A stretch of DNA of 64,000 bases, taken from contig NZ_KE383839.1 of assembly GCF_000422445.1 (NCBI RefSeq), positions 190,321 to 254,320 of the forward strand. The letters are read 5' to 3'. The position numbers and the translations under genes were made by a program. Below the pieces are notes generated by a model, which was not told where the DNA came from, searched no databases, and saw only the letters and a list, made by a program, of their open reading frames with translations. Each line of letters starts with the position of its first letter. Position 1 is the first letter of the stretch. Below are positions 42,515 through 51,549 of the stretch, one piece after another. This stretch comes from Paenibacillus assamensis DSM 18201 (GTDB lineage Bacteria > Bacillota > Bacilli > Paenibacillales > Paenibacillaceae).

Positions 42515-43675
42515 ATGAAAGTGTTATTGATATCCAGTCTAGCATCCTCTCTTTTGATCTTTCGACTGGACATGATCAAGGCGTTTCAGAGAAATGGTCA
42601 TGAAGTTATCGCAATAGCCCCTGAGCATGGACAGCAGTGGGAGGCAAAGTTCAAAGCGCTGGGAATTGCTTATTATGCTATACCTATTGCTCGTACGGGC
42701 ATGAACCCACTGGAGGATCTGAGAACCTTTATCCGCATGATTCGGATTATAAATAAAATTAAGCCTGATATTGTGTTTGCCTATCAAGCGAAATCAATCG
42801 TGTACGGATGTACGGCGGCAAAATTAACGGGAGTCAATCGCATATATGCATTAGTTGCTGGTCTTGGATCTATCCTACATAGCCATCGTAAATCCTCGAT
42901 AAAGACGATGATCGTTAAACTTATTTTAAAGACACAATACAAACTGGCACTAGCTTGCTGCAAACGAGTGTTTTTTCAAAACCCAGATGATAGGCAAGCA
43001 ATGAGCACGATGAGACTGATTCGTGCGGAGCAGCCTTCACTTATTAATGGCTCTGGCGTTAATTTGACTGTTTTTACCGAACAGCCTTTACCTGAGCAGG
43101 ATGTATTTTTGTTCGTTGGTAGGCTGCTTAGAGATAAAGGAATTCGAGAGTACATGGATGCAGCTAAGCTTGTAAGACAACAGTATCCGCACGCTCGTTG
43201 TCTTGTACTCGGTCCGTTTGATACGAATCCAACTGCAATTTCGCAGCATGAACTGCAGCGCTTCGTAGAAGAAGGTGCTATTGAATATATGGGTGCAACC
43301 GAAGATGTTCGTCCTTACTTGCAGCAATGTTCGGTGCTCGTCTTGCCGTCCTATCACGAAGGAACACCTCGATGTGTGCTGGAAGCGATGGCGACAGGTC
43401 GCCCCATTATTACGACAGATGCCCCGGGATGCCGTGAAACGGTAGTCGATCAAATGAACGGTTTTCTCGTTCCTCCTAAAGACACGACGGCAATTGCTGA
43501 GAAAATGATCTGGATGATTGAGAATAGGGAGCAGTTAAGGTGGATGTCGCAGCAGAGTTTACGAATGGTTCGTGATAAATACGATGTCGACAAAGTGAAT
43601 CAAGTCATTATGGATACGATGCAAATCCAACCGATGGAGGCTGTCAAATATGTTGGAGGCGATCAAAGATTATAA
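42515..43675 (+). CDS. GT4 family glycosyltransferase
   Basis: 386 residues; ATG at 42515 with GAGGTGG upstream (an in-frame GTG at 42506 lies within that site). GT-B fold: N-terminal Rossmann KVLLISSLASSLLIFRLDMI with AYQAKSIVYGCTAAKLTGV, and C-terminal donor-binding half with FLFVGRLLRDKGIREYMDAA and the EGTPRCVLEAMATGRPIIT motif (the E-x7-E type). Resembles PglA/TuaC-like transferases that add hexosamines to undecaprenyl-linked sugars. As the first transferase of the operon it may add the second sugar of the repeat unit. Acceptor and donor are not proven. Confidence 0.9.
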   Translation: MKVLLISSLASSLLIFRLDMIKAFQRNGHEVIAIAPEHGQQWEAKFKALGIAYYAIPIARTGMNPLEDLRTFIRMIRIINKIKPDIVFAYQAKSIVYGCTAAKLTGVNRIYALVAGLGSILHSHRKSSIKTMIVKLILKTQYKLALACCKRVFFQNPDDRQAMSTMRLIRAEQPSLINGSGVNLTVFTEQPLPEQDVFLFVGRLLRDKGIREYMDAAKLVRQQYPHARCLVLGPFDTNPTAISQHELQRFVEEGAIEYMGATEDVRPYLQQCSVLVLPSYHEGTPRCVLEAMATGRPIITTDAPGCRETVVDQMNGFLVPPKDTTAIAEKMIWMIENREQLRWMSQQSLRMVRDKYDVDKVNQVIMDTMQIQPMEAVKYVGGDQRL

Positions 43676-44948
43676 ACGATCAATAGCAGTTGTCGGACTT
43701 GGGTATGTGGGCTTGCCGTTAGCGGTGGCCTTTTCTCAACATGCGAATGTGATTGGTTATGATAGCAGCGAGACTAAGATTAGTCTTTATCAGCAGGGAA
43801 TAGACCCGACGAATGAGGTAGGAGACGTCAACCTTCGCGTGACCAAGGTTAGGTTTACAAGCAACCCGGTTCATTTGAATGAGGCTTCTTTTATTATTAT
43901 AGCGGTGCCGACACCTGTTGATAAGCACAATAAGCCTGATTTAAGCGCCTTAATAAGTGCTAGTTCTACTGTAGGCCGCCATTTGCAAGCAGGAACGATT
44001 GTCGTATACGAATCTACGGTTTATCCAGGGGTAACAGAGGACATATGTATCCCTATTTTGGAGCAGGGTTCTGGATTAAAGGCTGGCCTAGATTTTCAAG
44101 TTGGTTACTCGCCTGAACGTATTAACCCTGGTGATAACGTTCACCGACTTGAAACAGTTGTCAAAATTGTTGCTGGGCTGAACGAAGCATCGTTAGAGAC
44201 GATAGCTAGCGTGTATGAGTTGATCGTCAAAGCTGAAGTCTACAGGGCTCCTTCTATTCAAGTAGCAGAGGCAGCTAAAGTGATTGAGAATGCGCAGCGT
44301 GATATTAATATTGCGTTTATGAATGAACTCTCGATTATTTTTAATCGGCTTGGCATTGATACATTAGAAGTATTGAAGGCAGCGGGGACGAAGTGGAACT
44401 TTGTGAACTTTCAGCCGGGTTTAGTCGGCGGGCATTGCATCGGTGTTGATCCTTACTATTTAACATATAAGGCAGAGGAAATAGGCTATCATCCTGAGGT
44501 CATTACGGCTGGCAGACGAATCAATGACAATATGAGCAAATACGTAGCGGATAGTCTAGTTAAGCAGCTCATCTACGATAATTGTTCGATTAAAGGTGCT
44601 AAAGTGCTCGTTATGGGCGTGACTTTCAAAGAAAATGTTCCCGATGTTCGCAATTCCAAGGTCGTTGCGATGATTCGCGAACTGGAGCAGTATCATATCG
44701 ATGTCGTAGTTATGGACCCATATGCAGATCGTGAAGTGCTGTACAACGAATATGGGATTGAATTAGCTCATGAAATCCCGTTAGTTGATGCTGTCATTGT
44801 TGCGGTAAATCATAAGGAGTATGTGAACCTTGCTTTAGATGAGCTTCGTGCGTTGTATGAGCCTCATCGTTCGGTGCTTATCGATGTAAAAGGAATCTAT
44901 AATCGACGTGAGGCAGAGTCCAAAGGCTTTACCTATTGGAGGCTGTAA
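43650..44948 (+). CDS. UDP-N-acetylhexosamine / UDP-glucose type dehydrogenase (TviB/WbpO-like)
   Basis: 432 residues, overlapping the previous gene by 26 bases. NAD-binding motif VVGLGYVGLPLAVAFSQHA, central domain with ESTVYPGVTEDICIPILEQG and AKVIENAQRDINIAFMNEL, and catalytic Cys in GLVGGHCIGVDPYYL near residue 260. The motif style matches the TviB/WbpO branch that oxidises UDP-GlcNAc or UDP-GalNAc to the uronic acid, rather than UDP-glucose enzymes. Partner epimerase is encoded four bases downstream. Probably makes UDP-GalNAcA for the polymer; substrate inferred from this pairing. Confidence 0.92.
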   Translation: MLEAIKDYKRSIAVVGLGYVGLPLAVAFSQHANVIGYDSSETKISLYQQGIDPTNEVGDVNLRVTKVRFTSNPVHLNEASFIIIAVPTPVDKHNKPDLSALISASSTVGRHLQAGTIVVYESTVYPGVTEDICIPILEQGSGLKAGLDFQVGYSPERINPGDNVHRLETVVKIVAGLNEASLETIASVYELIVKAEVYRAPSIQVAEAAKVIENAQRDINIAFMNELSIIFNRLGIDTLEVLKAAGTKWNFVNFQPGLVGGHCIGVDPYYLTYKAEEIGYHPEVITAGRRINDNMSKYVADSLVKQLIYDNCSIKGAKVLVMGVTFKENVPDVRNSKVVAMIRELEQYHIDVVVMDPYADREVLYNEYGIELAHEIPLVDAVIVAVNHKEYVNLALDELRALYEPHRSVLIDVKGIYNRREAESKGFTYWRL

Positions 44949-44952
44949 TCGA

Positions 44953-45936
44953 ATGGGATATCGTGATGTTACATTTCAAGCGGGTACGCAGTTCCTTGTA
45001 ACGGGAGCAGCTGGTTTTATTGGCTCCAACCTGGTGGAGGCTCTTCTCCAGAAGGGAATGAAAGTGAGGGGACTTGATAATTTTTCAACAGGAAAAAAGG
45101 AGCATGTGGAATGCTTCTTGAACGATCCCAACTTTACATTTATAGAAGGCGATATCCGTGATGCTGCTGCATGTCGTCAAGCTTGTACTCAGATTGATTA
45201 TGTTCTTCATCAGGCAGCGCTTGGTTCTGTACCACGTTCTATTAGAGAGCCTGTCCTTTATGACGAAAATAATATTGTTGGAACACTTCATGTGTTCGAG
45301 GCAGCACGCTTATCAGGTACGGTGAAGAAGGTAGTCTATGCTTCTTCTTCATCGGTGTATGGGGATGCAGAACAGCTGCCTAAAGTGGAAGGTCAAGAAG
45401 GGCAGCTATTGTCTCCTTATGCGATAACGAAGGCAGTGAATGAATATTATGGCTCTTTGTATGCAAGATTGTATCAATTGCCTTGTGTCGGGCTGCGATA
45501 CTTTAACGTATTTGGTAGAAGACAAGATCCATACTCCGCCTATGCGGCAGTTATTCCGTTGTTTGCAAAGCTCTTATTGGATGGTCAGCAGCCTACGATA
45601 AATGGAGATGGAAAACAAACAAGGGATTTTACTTATATTGATAACGTAATAGAGGCGAATCTGAAAGCTTGTGCAGCTGGTGACGAGGCAAATGGCGAGG
45701 TTTTCAACATTGCATGCGCTGAATCGTTCACGATAGCTGATATGCTTCGTATGATGTGCGAACAGTTATCTATCCCGTATTCACCGAATTATGGGCCTGA
45801 TAGGCAAGGTGATATTAAGCATAGTCTTGCGGATATTTCCAAAGCCCGTTCGTTATTGAACTATACGGCGGAGTGGAATTTCCATCGGGGATTTGATGCG
45901 GCTGCTGCATGGTATCGAGCCTATTTCAATCGCTAA
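44953..45936 (+). CDS. UDP-N-acetylglucosamine 4-epimerase-like SDR (TviC/WbpP-like)
   Basis: 327 residues from the ATG at 44953, 4 bases after the dehydrogenase stop with GGAGG inside that gene's end. Extended SDR: nucleotide-binding GAAGFIGSNLVEALL, catalytic Tyr-Lys in SPYAITKAVNEYY with the Ser-rich YASSSSVYGDAEQLP strand, and GDGKQTRDFTYIDNV. The family interconverts UDP-GlcNAc and UDP-GalNAc or their uronic acids. Together with the dehydrogenase it mirrors the Vi-antigen TviB/TviC and Pseudomonas WbpO/WbpP pairs. Confidence 0.9.
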   Translation: MGYRDVTFQAGTQFLVTGAAGFIGSNLVEALLQKGMKVRGLDNFSTGKKEHVECFLNDPNFTFIEGDIRDAAACRQACTQIDYVLHQAALGSVPRSIREPVLYDENNIVGTLHVFEAARLSGTVKKVVYASSSSVYGDAEQLPKVEGQEGQLLSPYAITKAVNEYYGSLYARLYQLPCVGLRYFNVFGRRQDPYSAYAAVIPLFAKLLLDGQQPTINGDGKQTRDFTYIDNVIEANLKACAAGDEANGEVFNIACAESFTIADMLRMMCEQLSIPYSPNYGPDRQGDIKHSLADISKARSLLNYTAEWNFHRGFDAAAAWYRAYFNR

Positions 45937-45957
45937 TTGGAAAGGGAGGTTTAATGA

Positions 45958-47136
45958 ATGGCTCATGCTCCTTATCGCGTTCTGCATGTATTTGCAAGAA
46001 TGGACAAAGGCGGTGCTGAATCCCGCATTATGGATTTGTATCGCTATATGGACCGCAGTCATATTCAATTCGACTTCCTTAGTTTAGAGGGTGGGAAGCA
46101 TTATTTTGATGATGAGATCGCTAAGTTGGGGGGGAGGAGGTTTATTGTTCGCCACCCGAGAGAGAGCTTAATCGGCCATATGCAGGATATGTATCAGGTA
46201 ATGAAAACAAAGGGACCTTTTCAAGCGGTGCATGCTCATACGGCACATCATGAAGGCTTAGTGGCGCTGGCTGCTCGCATGGCTGGCATTCCCCATCGAG
46301 TATGTCATGCGCGAACGACTGGCACATCACAGTCAGCATCGCCCCATAAACGTGTTGGCCTGTTGCTTGGTAAGCTGCTTATCGCATCTTGTGCAACACG
46401 TTTGCTTGCGATTAGTCAGGCGGCAGGTAAGTATCTGTTTGGCGAACATGCCATGAAGCAAGGGAAAGTAGAGCTTGTGCCCGATGCTATAGACTTGTCC
46501 GCGTATGAACAAGTCAACCAACTGAATCCGCTCATTCTAAGGCAGCAGGCAGGCATTCCACCTTGCGGCATTTTGCTGGGGCATGTTGGAAGCTTTCGAA
46601 CCGTGAAAAATCAAACGTTTTTAGTTCGATTGCTAGGGAATTTACGCAGAACTGGTATTGATGCAAGGCTTGTTCTCATTGGAAGCGGGGGACAAAGATT
46701 AGAGATTGAGCGACAAGTTATTGAAGCTGGGCTTGCTGCTTACGTACATTTTCTTGGTGTTAGGGATGACGTTCCGCGGCTCGTTCGCATGCTTGATGTA
46801 TTTATTATGCCATCTCTTTACGAGGGATTAGGAGGAGCGGCCATAGAGGCGCAGGCGGCAGGTACCGCTTGTGTGCTATCATCTGCTCTGCCAGTTGAAG
46901 TGGATATGGGACTTGGTACGGTGAGATTTGTAGACTTGAATGAGCCGATGCCTTTTTGGATGCAGGCTATATTTAAGCAAGCCAATACCATGCGCCCAAG
47001 TTCTGATGAGATACGAGCAGCCTTTTTCAGAAGAGGATTTATGCTAGAGCATGCGGCTGACCGTATTCAACGCGCGTATGGGCTCTCAGGCGGTAGCTTT
47101 GCGATAAATGAAAGCGGAAGGATGTACGAAGGATGA
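45958..47136 (+). CDS. GT4 family glycosyltransferase
   Basis: 392 residues with GGGAGG about 9 bases before the ATG. N-terminal half begins RVLHVFARMDKGGAESRIMD and has AVHAHTAHHEGLVALAARMA; C-terminal half has GHVGSFRTVKNQTFLVRLLG, VHFLGVRDDVPRLVRMLDV and PSLYEGLGGAAIEAQAAGT. The usual EGxxxxxxEA acidic pair is present. Closely related in style to the next gene, from which it probably arose by duplication. Adds a sugar to the lipid-linked repeat unit; donor unknown. Confidence 0.9.
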   Translation: MAHAPYRVLHVFARMDKGGAESRIMDLYRYMDRSHIQFDFLSLEGGKHYFDDEIAKLGGRRFIVRHPRESLIGHMQDMYQVMKTKGPFQAVHAHTAHHEGLVALAARMAGIPHRVCHARTTGTSQSASPHKRVGLLLGKLLIASCATRLLAISQAAGKYLFGEHAMKQGKVELVPDAIDLSAYEQVNQLNPLILRQQAGIPPCGILLGHVGSFRTVKNQTFLVRLLGNLRRTGIDARLVLIGSGGQRLEIERQVIEAGLAAYVHFLGVRDDVPRLVRMLDVFIMPSLYEGLGGAAIEAQAAGTACVLSSALPVEVDMGLGTVRFVDLNEPMPFWMQAIFKQANTMRPSSDEIRAAFFRRGFMLEHAADRIQRAYGLSGGSFAINESGRMYEG

Positions 47137-48242
47137 GCAAAGAGTTGAAGCGTATTCTGCATATTATTCCGTCAACCGGATTTGGTGGCATTACATCTAT
47201 GGTGATGAATTTGTACCGTGCACTTGATAAAGAACGAATTCAGTTTGACTTTGCATCGTTCAATCGCGGTCATTTGCATGATGAGATTGTGTCTATGGGT
47301 GGGCATGTTTTTTATTTTGAATATATGAAGAAGCAGGGCATCTTTCGTTACATGCGCGCGCTCAAGAAACTGATCCAAACGCAGGGGCCTTACCATGCCA
47401 TTCATGTTCATAATGGCTACAAAGGTGGGTTTGCCTTATTAGCTGCTCGGATGGCGGGAATCGATACGCGCATCTGTCATATTCATACGAGTAATGTTGA
47501 ACAGCGCTGGCAGAAGGCCATATTGCCGTTGCTAAAGACGTTGTCGATTGGGCAAGCGACTGAGTTGATTGCCTGCGGACAAGATGCAGGAGCATTTATG
47601 TATGGAGACCGTTCCTTTTCCATCCTGTTAAATGCGATCCGTCCCGAGGAGTATACGAATCGTTCTCCGTGGGAGCGGGAGCAACTGAGGCAAGAGTTGA
47701 ATATTTCAAGCGATTGTCTTGTCATTGGTCATGTAGGCAGATTGTCGCCAGTGAAGAATCATCATTTTATGCTGGAAATCGCGGAGGAATTGAAGAGCCA
47801 TCATGCAGGTATACCGTTTCGATTTGTATTCGTTGGGGATGGACCACTACGATCTGAGCTGGAGGAAACCATTCGTAAGAAAGGGCTTGAGAAGCATGCT
47901 ATGTTGATTGGCTCACGTGAGGATATTCCTGCATTGATGAATTTATTTGATCTCTATTTGCTGCCATCACACTTTGAAGGCTTGCCTGTCACACTCTTAG
48001 AGGCGCAAGCCGCGGCGATCCCATGCCTTGTATCTACAGGAGTAACACGTGAATCCGATGTAGGTGCAGAAACGGTTACGTTTATGGAATTGTCCGCGGG
48101 AGCGCAGGCTTGGGCACACGAATTGCTAAGTTGTATCGAGCGGGGACAAGGTAATCAACAGGAGGCAGGAGTTAAGCTGGCTGAGCGGGGGTATGATGTG
48201 GACAGCAGTCTTAACAGACTGTTACAACTATATAACGTATAA
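47133..48242 (+). CDS. GT4 family glycosyltransferase (EpsF-like)
   Basis: 369 residues; ATG overlaps the stop of the previous gene (ATGA), so they are translationally coupled. Opens KRILHIIPSTGFGGITSMVM with HVHNGYKGGFALLAARMAG, and the C-terminal half shows GHVGRLSPVKNHHFMLEIAE, FVFVGDGPLRSELEETIRKK and PSHFEGLPVTLLEAQAAAI. This pattern is typical of EpsF/CapM-like transferases in Gram-positive exopolysaccharide clusters. Paralogue of the upstream gene (both have the same LHI/LHVF start and LLAARMAGI block). Confidence 0.9.
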   Translation: MSKELKRILHIIPSTGFGGITSMVMNLYRALDKERIQFDFASFNRGHLHDEIVSMGGHVFYFEYMKKQGIFRYMRALKKLIQTQGPYHAIHVHNGYKGGFALLAARMAGIDTRICHIHTSNVEQRWQKAILPLLKTLSIGQATELIACGQDAGAFMYGDRSFSILLNAIRPEEYTNRSPWEREQLRQELNISSDCLVIGHVGRLSPVKNHHFMLEIAEELKSHHAGIPFRFVFVGDGPLRSELEETIRKKGLEKHAMLIGSREDIPALMNLFDLYLLPSHFEGLPVTLLEAQAAAIPCLVSTGVTRESDVGAETVTFMELSAGAQAWAHELLSCIERGQGNQQEAGVKLAERGYDVDSSLNRLLQLYNV

Positions 48243-48296
48243 GGAAAGTAAGCGTGGATTGGTGCAATGCGCTCGTGATAGAAGGGAAGATGTGCC

Positions 48297-49781
48297 GTGT
48301 CGCAACGTTTTGTAAATAGCAGTCATGAGCTGAAAGGAACAGAATTAAGCAATCGCAAGATGTTGTCATATGCAAGTCGATTTCCTCGAGTAGGCTGGTT
48401 CTATCCTAGCATGTCGATCATGCTCATGCTTTACGCAGGTACTCAACAAACATCGCTGCTTCTTGCTACCATGGTGTGCATGGGCATTTACATTGCGATA
48501 TCCTCCGCTGATTTTAATTTCTATTTACTCGTATTTTTGCTACCCTCACTCAGCTTGTTTGTAACGGAACAGGCAGATTCCTCTTTCGCAACGATGCTGT
48601 TTTTAGCTGCTCTTGTAAAACATGTTGCTTCAAGAATGAGCAGCATGAAGCTGCACGTAGTCGGATTGCTGGGTGTATTAGGGATTATCCTGCTGGAATT
48701 GCTGCATGTGTTCACTTATTTATCGGAATGGATAAATCCGACTGTAAGATGGATTGCACTGATGCTGTATGCTAGCTTGCTTATCATCGATATGAACTTC
48801 AAACCCAATTTCAAGCGAGCTGTCTACATGTTTACTTGCGGCATTTTCGTCTCAAGTGGTTGTGGGTTGGTAATGAACATAATCAGTGCGTCGACTAGCG
48901 CACCTTTTCGGAGATTCGAGGGTGTAGGTGGGGACCCGAACGGTTTTGGCATGATGGTATTAATGGCTGCTTTTTTCCTATTGCATGTGTACAAGCAAGC
49001 ACGACAACCTAATATACTACTAATCTATAGCTCTCTTGGATTGCTCCTGCTGGGATTAACAACATTATCTCGGACTTATTTTCTTACCATGGGACTTATG
49101 GTGCTTCTGTTGCTTGGCTATATGGCAATGACTTCAGATCGGAATAGTAGAAGGATGCGTTCGAAGATTATCGGAGCGGTTGCGATAGTAGGAGCGGCAT
49201 TTGCGATCCCGGTTATTCAGTTAGTTCAATCGATTATGAAGCGGATGTCCATTGGAAGCAGCCTGGATACCATGACAGGCTCCCGTTCTTATCTTGCTGA
49301 GCAGTATTGGATGGTGTTCAGAGATTCATCATGGTGGGAGTTGTTAGTTGGGAGAGGGATTATTGGCTATTTGCCGCAGAGTCGAATTGCTGTACATGGT
49401 CAGCAAATGGGTCCGCATAATACGTATTTAGAGTCACTCGTTGCATGGGGATTGGTAGGAACAGTTTTTTTTGTCGCTTTTGTAATGCTATTGGCTTACG
49501 TACAGCGGGTGAAATCTAACAGAAGAGATTTATGTATATTATCAGGTTCAGCAAATACACGATCCAAGCTTAGCTTTCTCGCTTTGCTACCTATCCTCTC
49601 CACGATGATCTTTTTGCTGTCTTTGCATTCGCTAGCTATGTATACAACCTACTTCTATCTCGTGCTGCTGGTTATGAATTTGTACTACACAGAACAGGAA
49701 AGCACGGAGGTGAAGGATGGTATCATCATCAACAGCAGCGATAGTGCTGTGTCGACTGTACGAGGGAGCGGGCATATATGA
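48297..49781 (+). CDS. Wzy-type polysaccharide polymerase / O-antigen ligase family
   Basis: 494 residues starting with GTG at 48297 (AAGGGAAGATG upstream). About 11-12 hydrophobic helices, with a large outer loop around residues 300-380 (SLDTMTGSRSYLAEQYW, GRGIIGYLPQSRIAVHGQQM, GPHNTYLESLVAWGLVGTVF). The GxHNxYLE motif within the loop is typical of Wzy/WaaL (O-antigen ligase-like) proteins. It would join lipid-linked repeat units at the outer face of the membrane. Precedes and overlaps the flippase gene by 4 bases. Confidence 0.88.
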   Translation: MSQRFVNSSHELKGTELSNRKMLSYASRFPRVGWFYPSMSIMLMLYAGTQQTSLLLATMVCMGIYIAISSADFNFYLLVFLLPSLSLFVTEQADSSFATMLFLAALVKHVASRMSSMKLHVVGLLGVLGIILLELLHVFTYLSEWINPTVRWIALMLYASLLIIDMNFKPNFKRAVYMFTCGIFVSSGCGLVMNIISASTSAPFRRFEGVGGDPNGFGMMVLMAAFFLLHVYKQARQPNILLIYSSLGLLLLGLTTLSRTYFLTMGLMVLLLLGYMAMTSDRNSRRMRSKIIGAVAIVGAAFAIPVIQLVQSIMKRMSIGSSLDTMTGSRSYLAEQYWMVFRDSSWWELLVGRGIIGYLPQSRIAVHGQQMGPHNTYLESLVAWGLVGTVFFVAFVMLLAYVQRVKSNRRDLCILSGSANTRSKLSFLALLPILSTMIFLLSLHSLAMYTTYFYLVLLVMNLYYTEQESTEVKDGIIINSSDSAVSTVRGSGHI

Positions 49782-51301
49782 GAAGCAAGCTTGCGCTGTA
49801 CAATCTTTTGGCGAGTCTAGCTTTGCAATTCATTACGGCGCTTGTCGGCATTGTATTGCCGCGCTTTATCATTGAAGCCTATGGCTCATCTATGAATGGA
49901 ATGATTGCTTCTATTACGCAGGTAATGCGATATTTATCTATCGTGGAAGCTGGGCTAGGAGCTGCGTGTATTGCGGCTTTATATCGCCCGCTAGCGAATA
50001 ACGACACGAATCACGTAAGTACAATTTTATCAGCGGCACGAGTGCTTTATAACAGAACGGGCAAGTTATTTGTTATGTTCGCTGTAGCGGCAGTGCTGGT
50101 CTATCCATTTCTCGTCTACGCTCAAGTTCCTGTTTTTACGGCTGGAGCGATGGTGTTAATTATGACGGGTGGTGGACTGACAGAATATTATTTAATAGGC
50201 AAATATCGTGTGCTTCTAATCGCTGACCAAAAAAGCTATATCATTTCACTCATTCAGTCGGCTGGAGTTGTGATCAATGCAGCCGTATGTATATTGCTAA
50301 TTACGCTTGGCTTTGATGCGCTCGCGATGCAGGCTGCTGCGACGTTTATTTTTGCAATAAGGGCAGTATTTATAAAATGGTACATCACTCGAAAGTATAA
50401 GAAGATCAATTATCGGGCAGCACCTGATATGGATTCGTTAAAGCAGCGTAAGGATGTATTCATTCACCAGCTTAATGGCTTAGTTGTATTTGGACTACCA
50501 CCTATCATCATTACTGTATTTTGTAATCTGCAAGAAGTAAGTGTTTATTCGGTATACAGTATGGTGTTTGTCGCTGTGAACATGCTTGTTTCCTCTTTCA
50601 CTTCTGGTTTAATGGCGTCCTTTGGGCAATTGTTGGCTAAGGGAGAGGTTACCGTATTGAGGCACAGTTTCAAAAGTTTTGAGTATGTGTTCGGTGTTGT
50701 GCTTACTTGGGCGTATACATGTACCGCGCTGCTCCTAATTCCTTTTATTCAAGTGTATACCTCTGGTATTCGGGATGCAGATTATATTCGCTCAGACCTT
50801 GCCATTTTGTTCATAGCTGTTGGGGTCGTAAGCAATCTCCGTACGCCGCATCACATGATTGTTCAAGCCGCAGGTCACTTTCGAGAAACGAGAATACCTT
50901 CTATTATTGAGGCCGCGATCAGCGCAGCAGCTTCAATACTGTTTGTACAATGGATCGGTGCGGCAGGGGTTTTACTAGGGATGCTGTGTGCTCATCTTTA
51001 TCGAACGCCAGAGCTTATTTGGTATACGACTAGAACGATTTTAGGGCAATCCCCTGCGTCTGGACTTATTCGAAGTCTCCGGAATTTAGGGTTTGGGGTA
51101 GGAGTTGCTCTGTTGTGTTCGTATCTGTTTACCATGAACGTAGGCTCGTTATGGGAGTGGTTCAGTTATGCCGCTATGACAGCAATTGTCGTGCTCGTTG
51201 TAGTTGTTACAGGGAATCTGATCTGTGAACCGAATTCAGCTAGAACGGTGTTGGCGAAAGGAAAGACTGTATATCGAGGGATACGAAGTAAATGGCAATG
51301 A
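49778..51301 (+). CDS. Wzx-type flippase of the polysaccharide operon
   Basis: 507 residues, about 12-14 transmembrane helices of the MOP/polysaccharide transporter fold: ALQFITALVGIVLPRFIIEA at the first helix, TQVMRYLSIVEAGLGAACIA, and FIHQLNGLVVFGLPPIIITV in the second half. It would flip undecaprenyl-linked repeat units. ATGA overlap with the polymerase gene, so it closes the operon; a terminator-like hairpin follows directly. Confidence 0.88.
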   Translation: MRSKLALYNLLASLALQFITALVGIVLPRFIIEAYGSSMNGMIASITQVMRYLSIVEAGLGAACIAALYRPLANNDTNHVSTILSAARVLYNRTGKLFVMFAVAAVLVYPFLVYAQVPVFTAGAMVLIMTGGGLTEYYLIGKYRVLLIADQKSYIISLIQSAGVVINAAVCILLITLGFDALAMQAAATFIFAIRAVFIKWYITRKYKKINYRAAPDMDSLKQRKDVFIHQLNGLVVFGLPPIIITVFCNLQEVSVYSVYSMVFVAVNMLVSSFTSGLMASFGQLLAKGEVTVLRHSFKSFEYVFGVVLTWAYTCTALLLIPFIQVYTSGIRDADYIRSDLAILFIAVGVVSNLRTPHHMIVQAAGHFRETRIPSIIEAAISAAASILFVQWIGAAGVLLGMLCAHLYRTPELIWYTTRTILGQSPASGLIRSLRNLGFGVGVALLCSYLFTMNVGSLWEWFSYAAMTAIVVLVVVVTGNLICEPNSARTVLAKGKTVYRGIRSKWQ

Positions 51302-51303
51302 GC

Positions 51304-51338
51304 GGGCCCTCATTCAAAGAGGGCTGACTTATTTATTT
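51304..51338 (+). terminator. Terminator of the exopolysaccharide operon
   Basis: GCCCTC pairs with GAGGGC around a 7-base loop, followed by a T-rich ACTTATTTATTTAT tract. The tract is interrupted, so efficiency is uncertain. Confidence 0.6.
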
Positions 51339-51467
51339 ATGGGACATGTGATATGAAAATAACATGCGTGAGAAAGTTTGCGAGGACTAGGAAAACATGT
51401 ATCTATAATGCATGTGTTTCGGTGGTAGTGCTTTATTGTGGTAGCCAATACAAGCTGGGTAATGGTA

Positions 51468-51493
51468 CAATAACTTAAACGTTTAAGTTATTG
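51468..51493 (+). promoter_or_regulatory. LacI-type operator, perfect 26-base palindrome
   Basis: Two perfect 13-base arms (CAATAACTTAAAC and GTTTAAGTTATTG) with the central CG typical of LacI-family operators. It lies 56 bases before the start of the LacI gene, so autoregulation is likely. The core CTTAAACGTTTAAG recurs before the MFS gene. Confidence 0.85.
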
Positions 51494-51549
51494 AGAAGAA
51501 TAGAAATGCAGGCTGGGATAAGTGAACTAGGAGATGAGTAGGTGATTGC

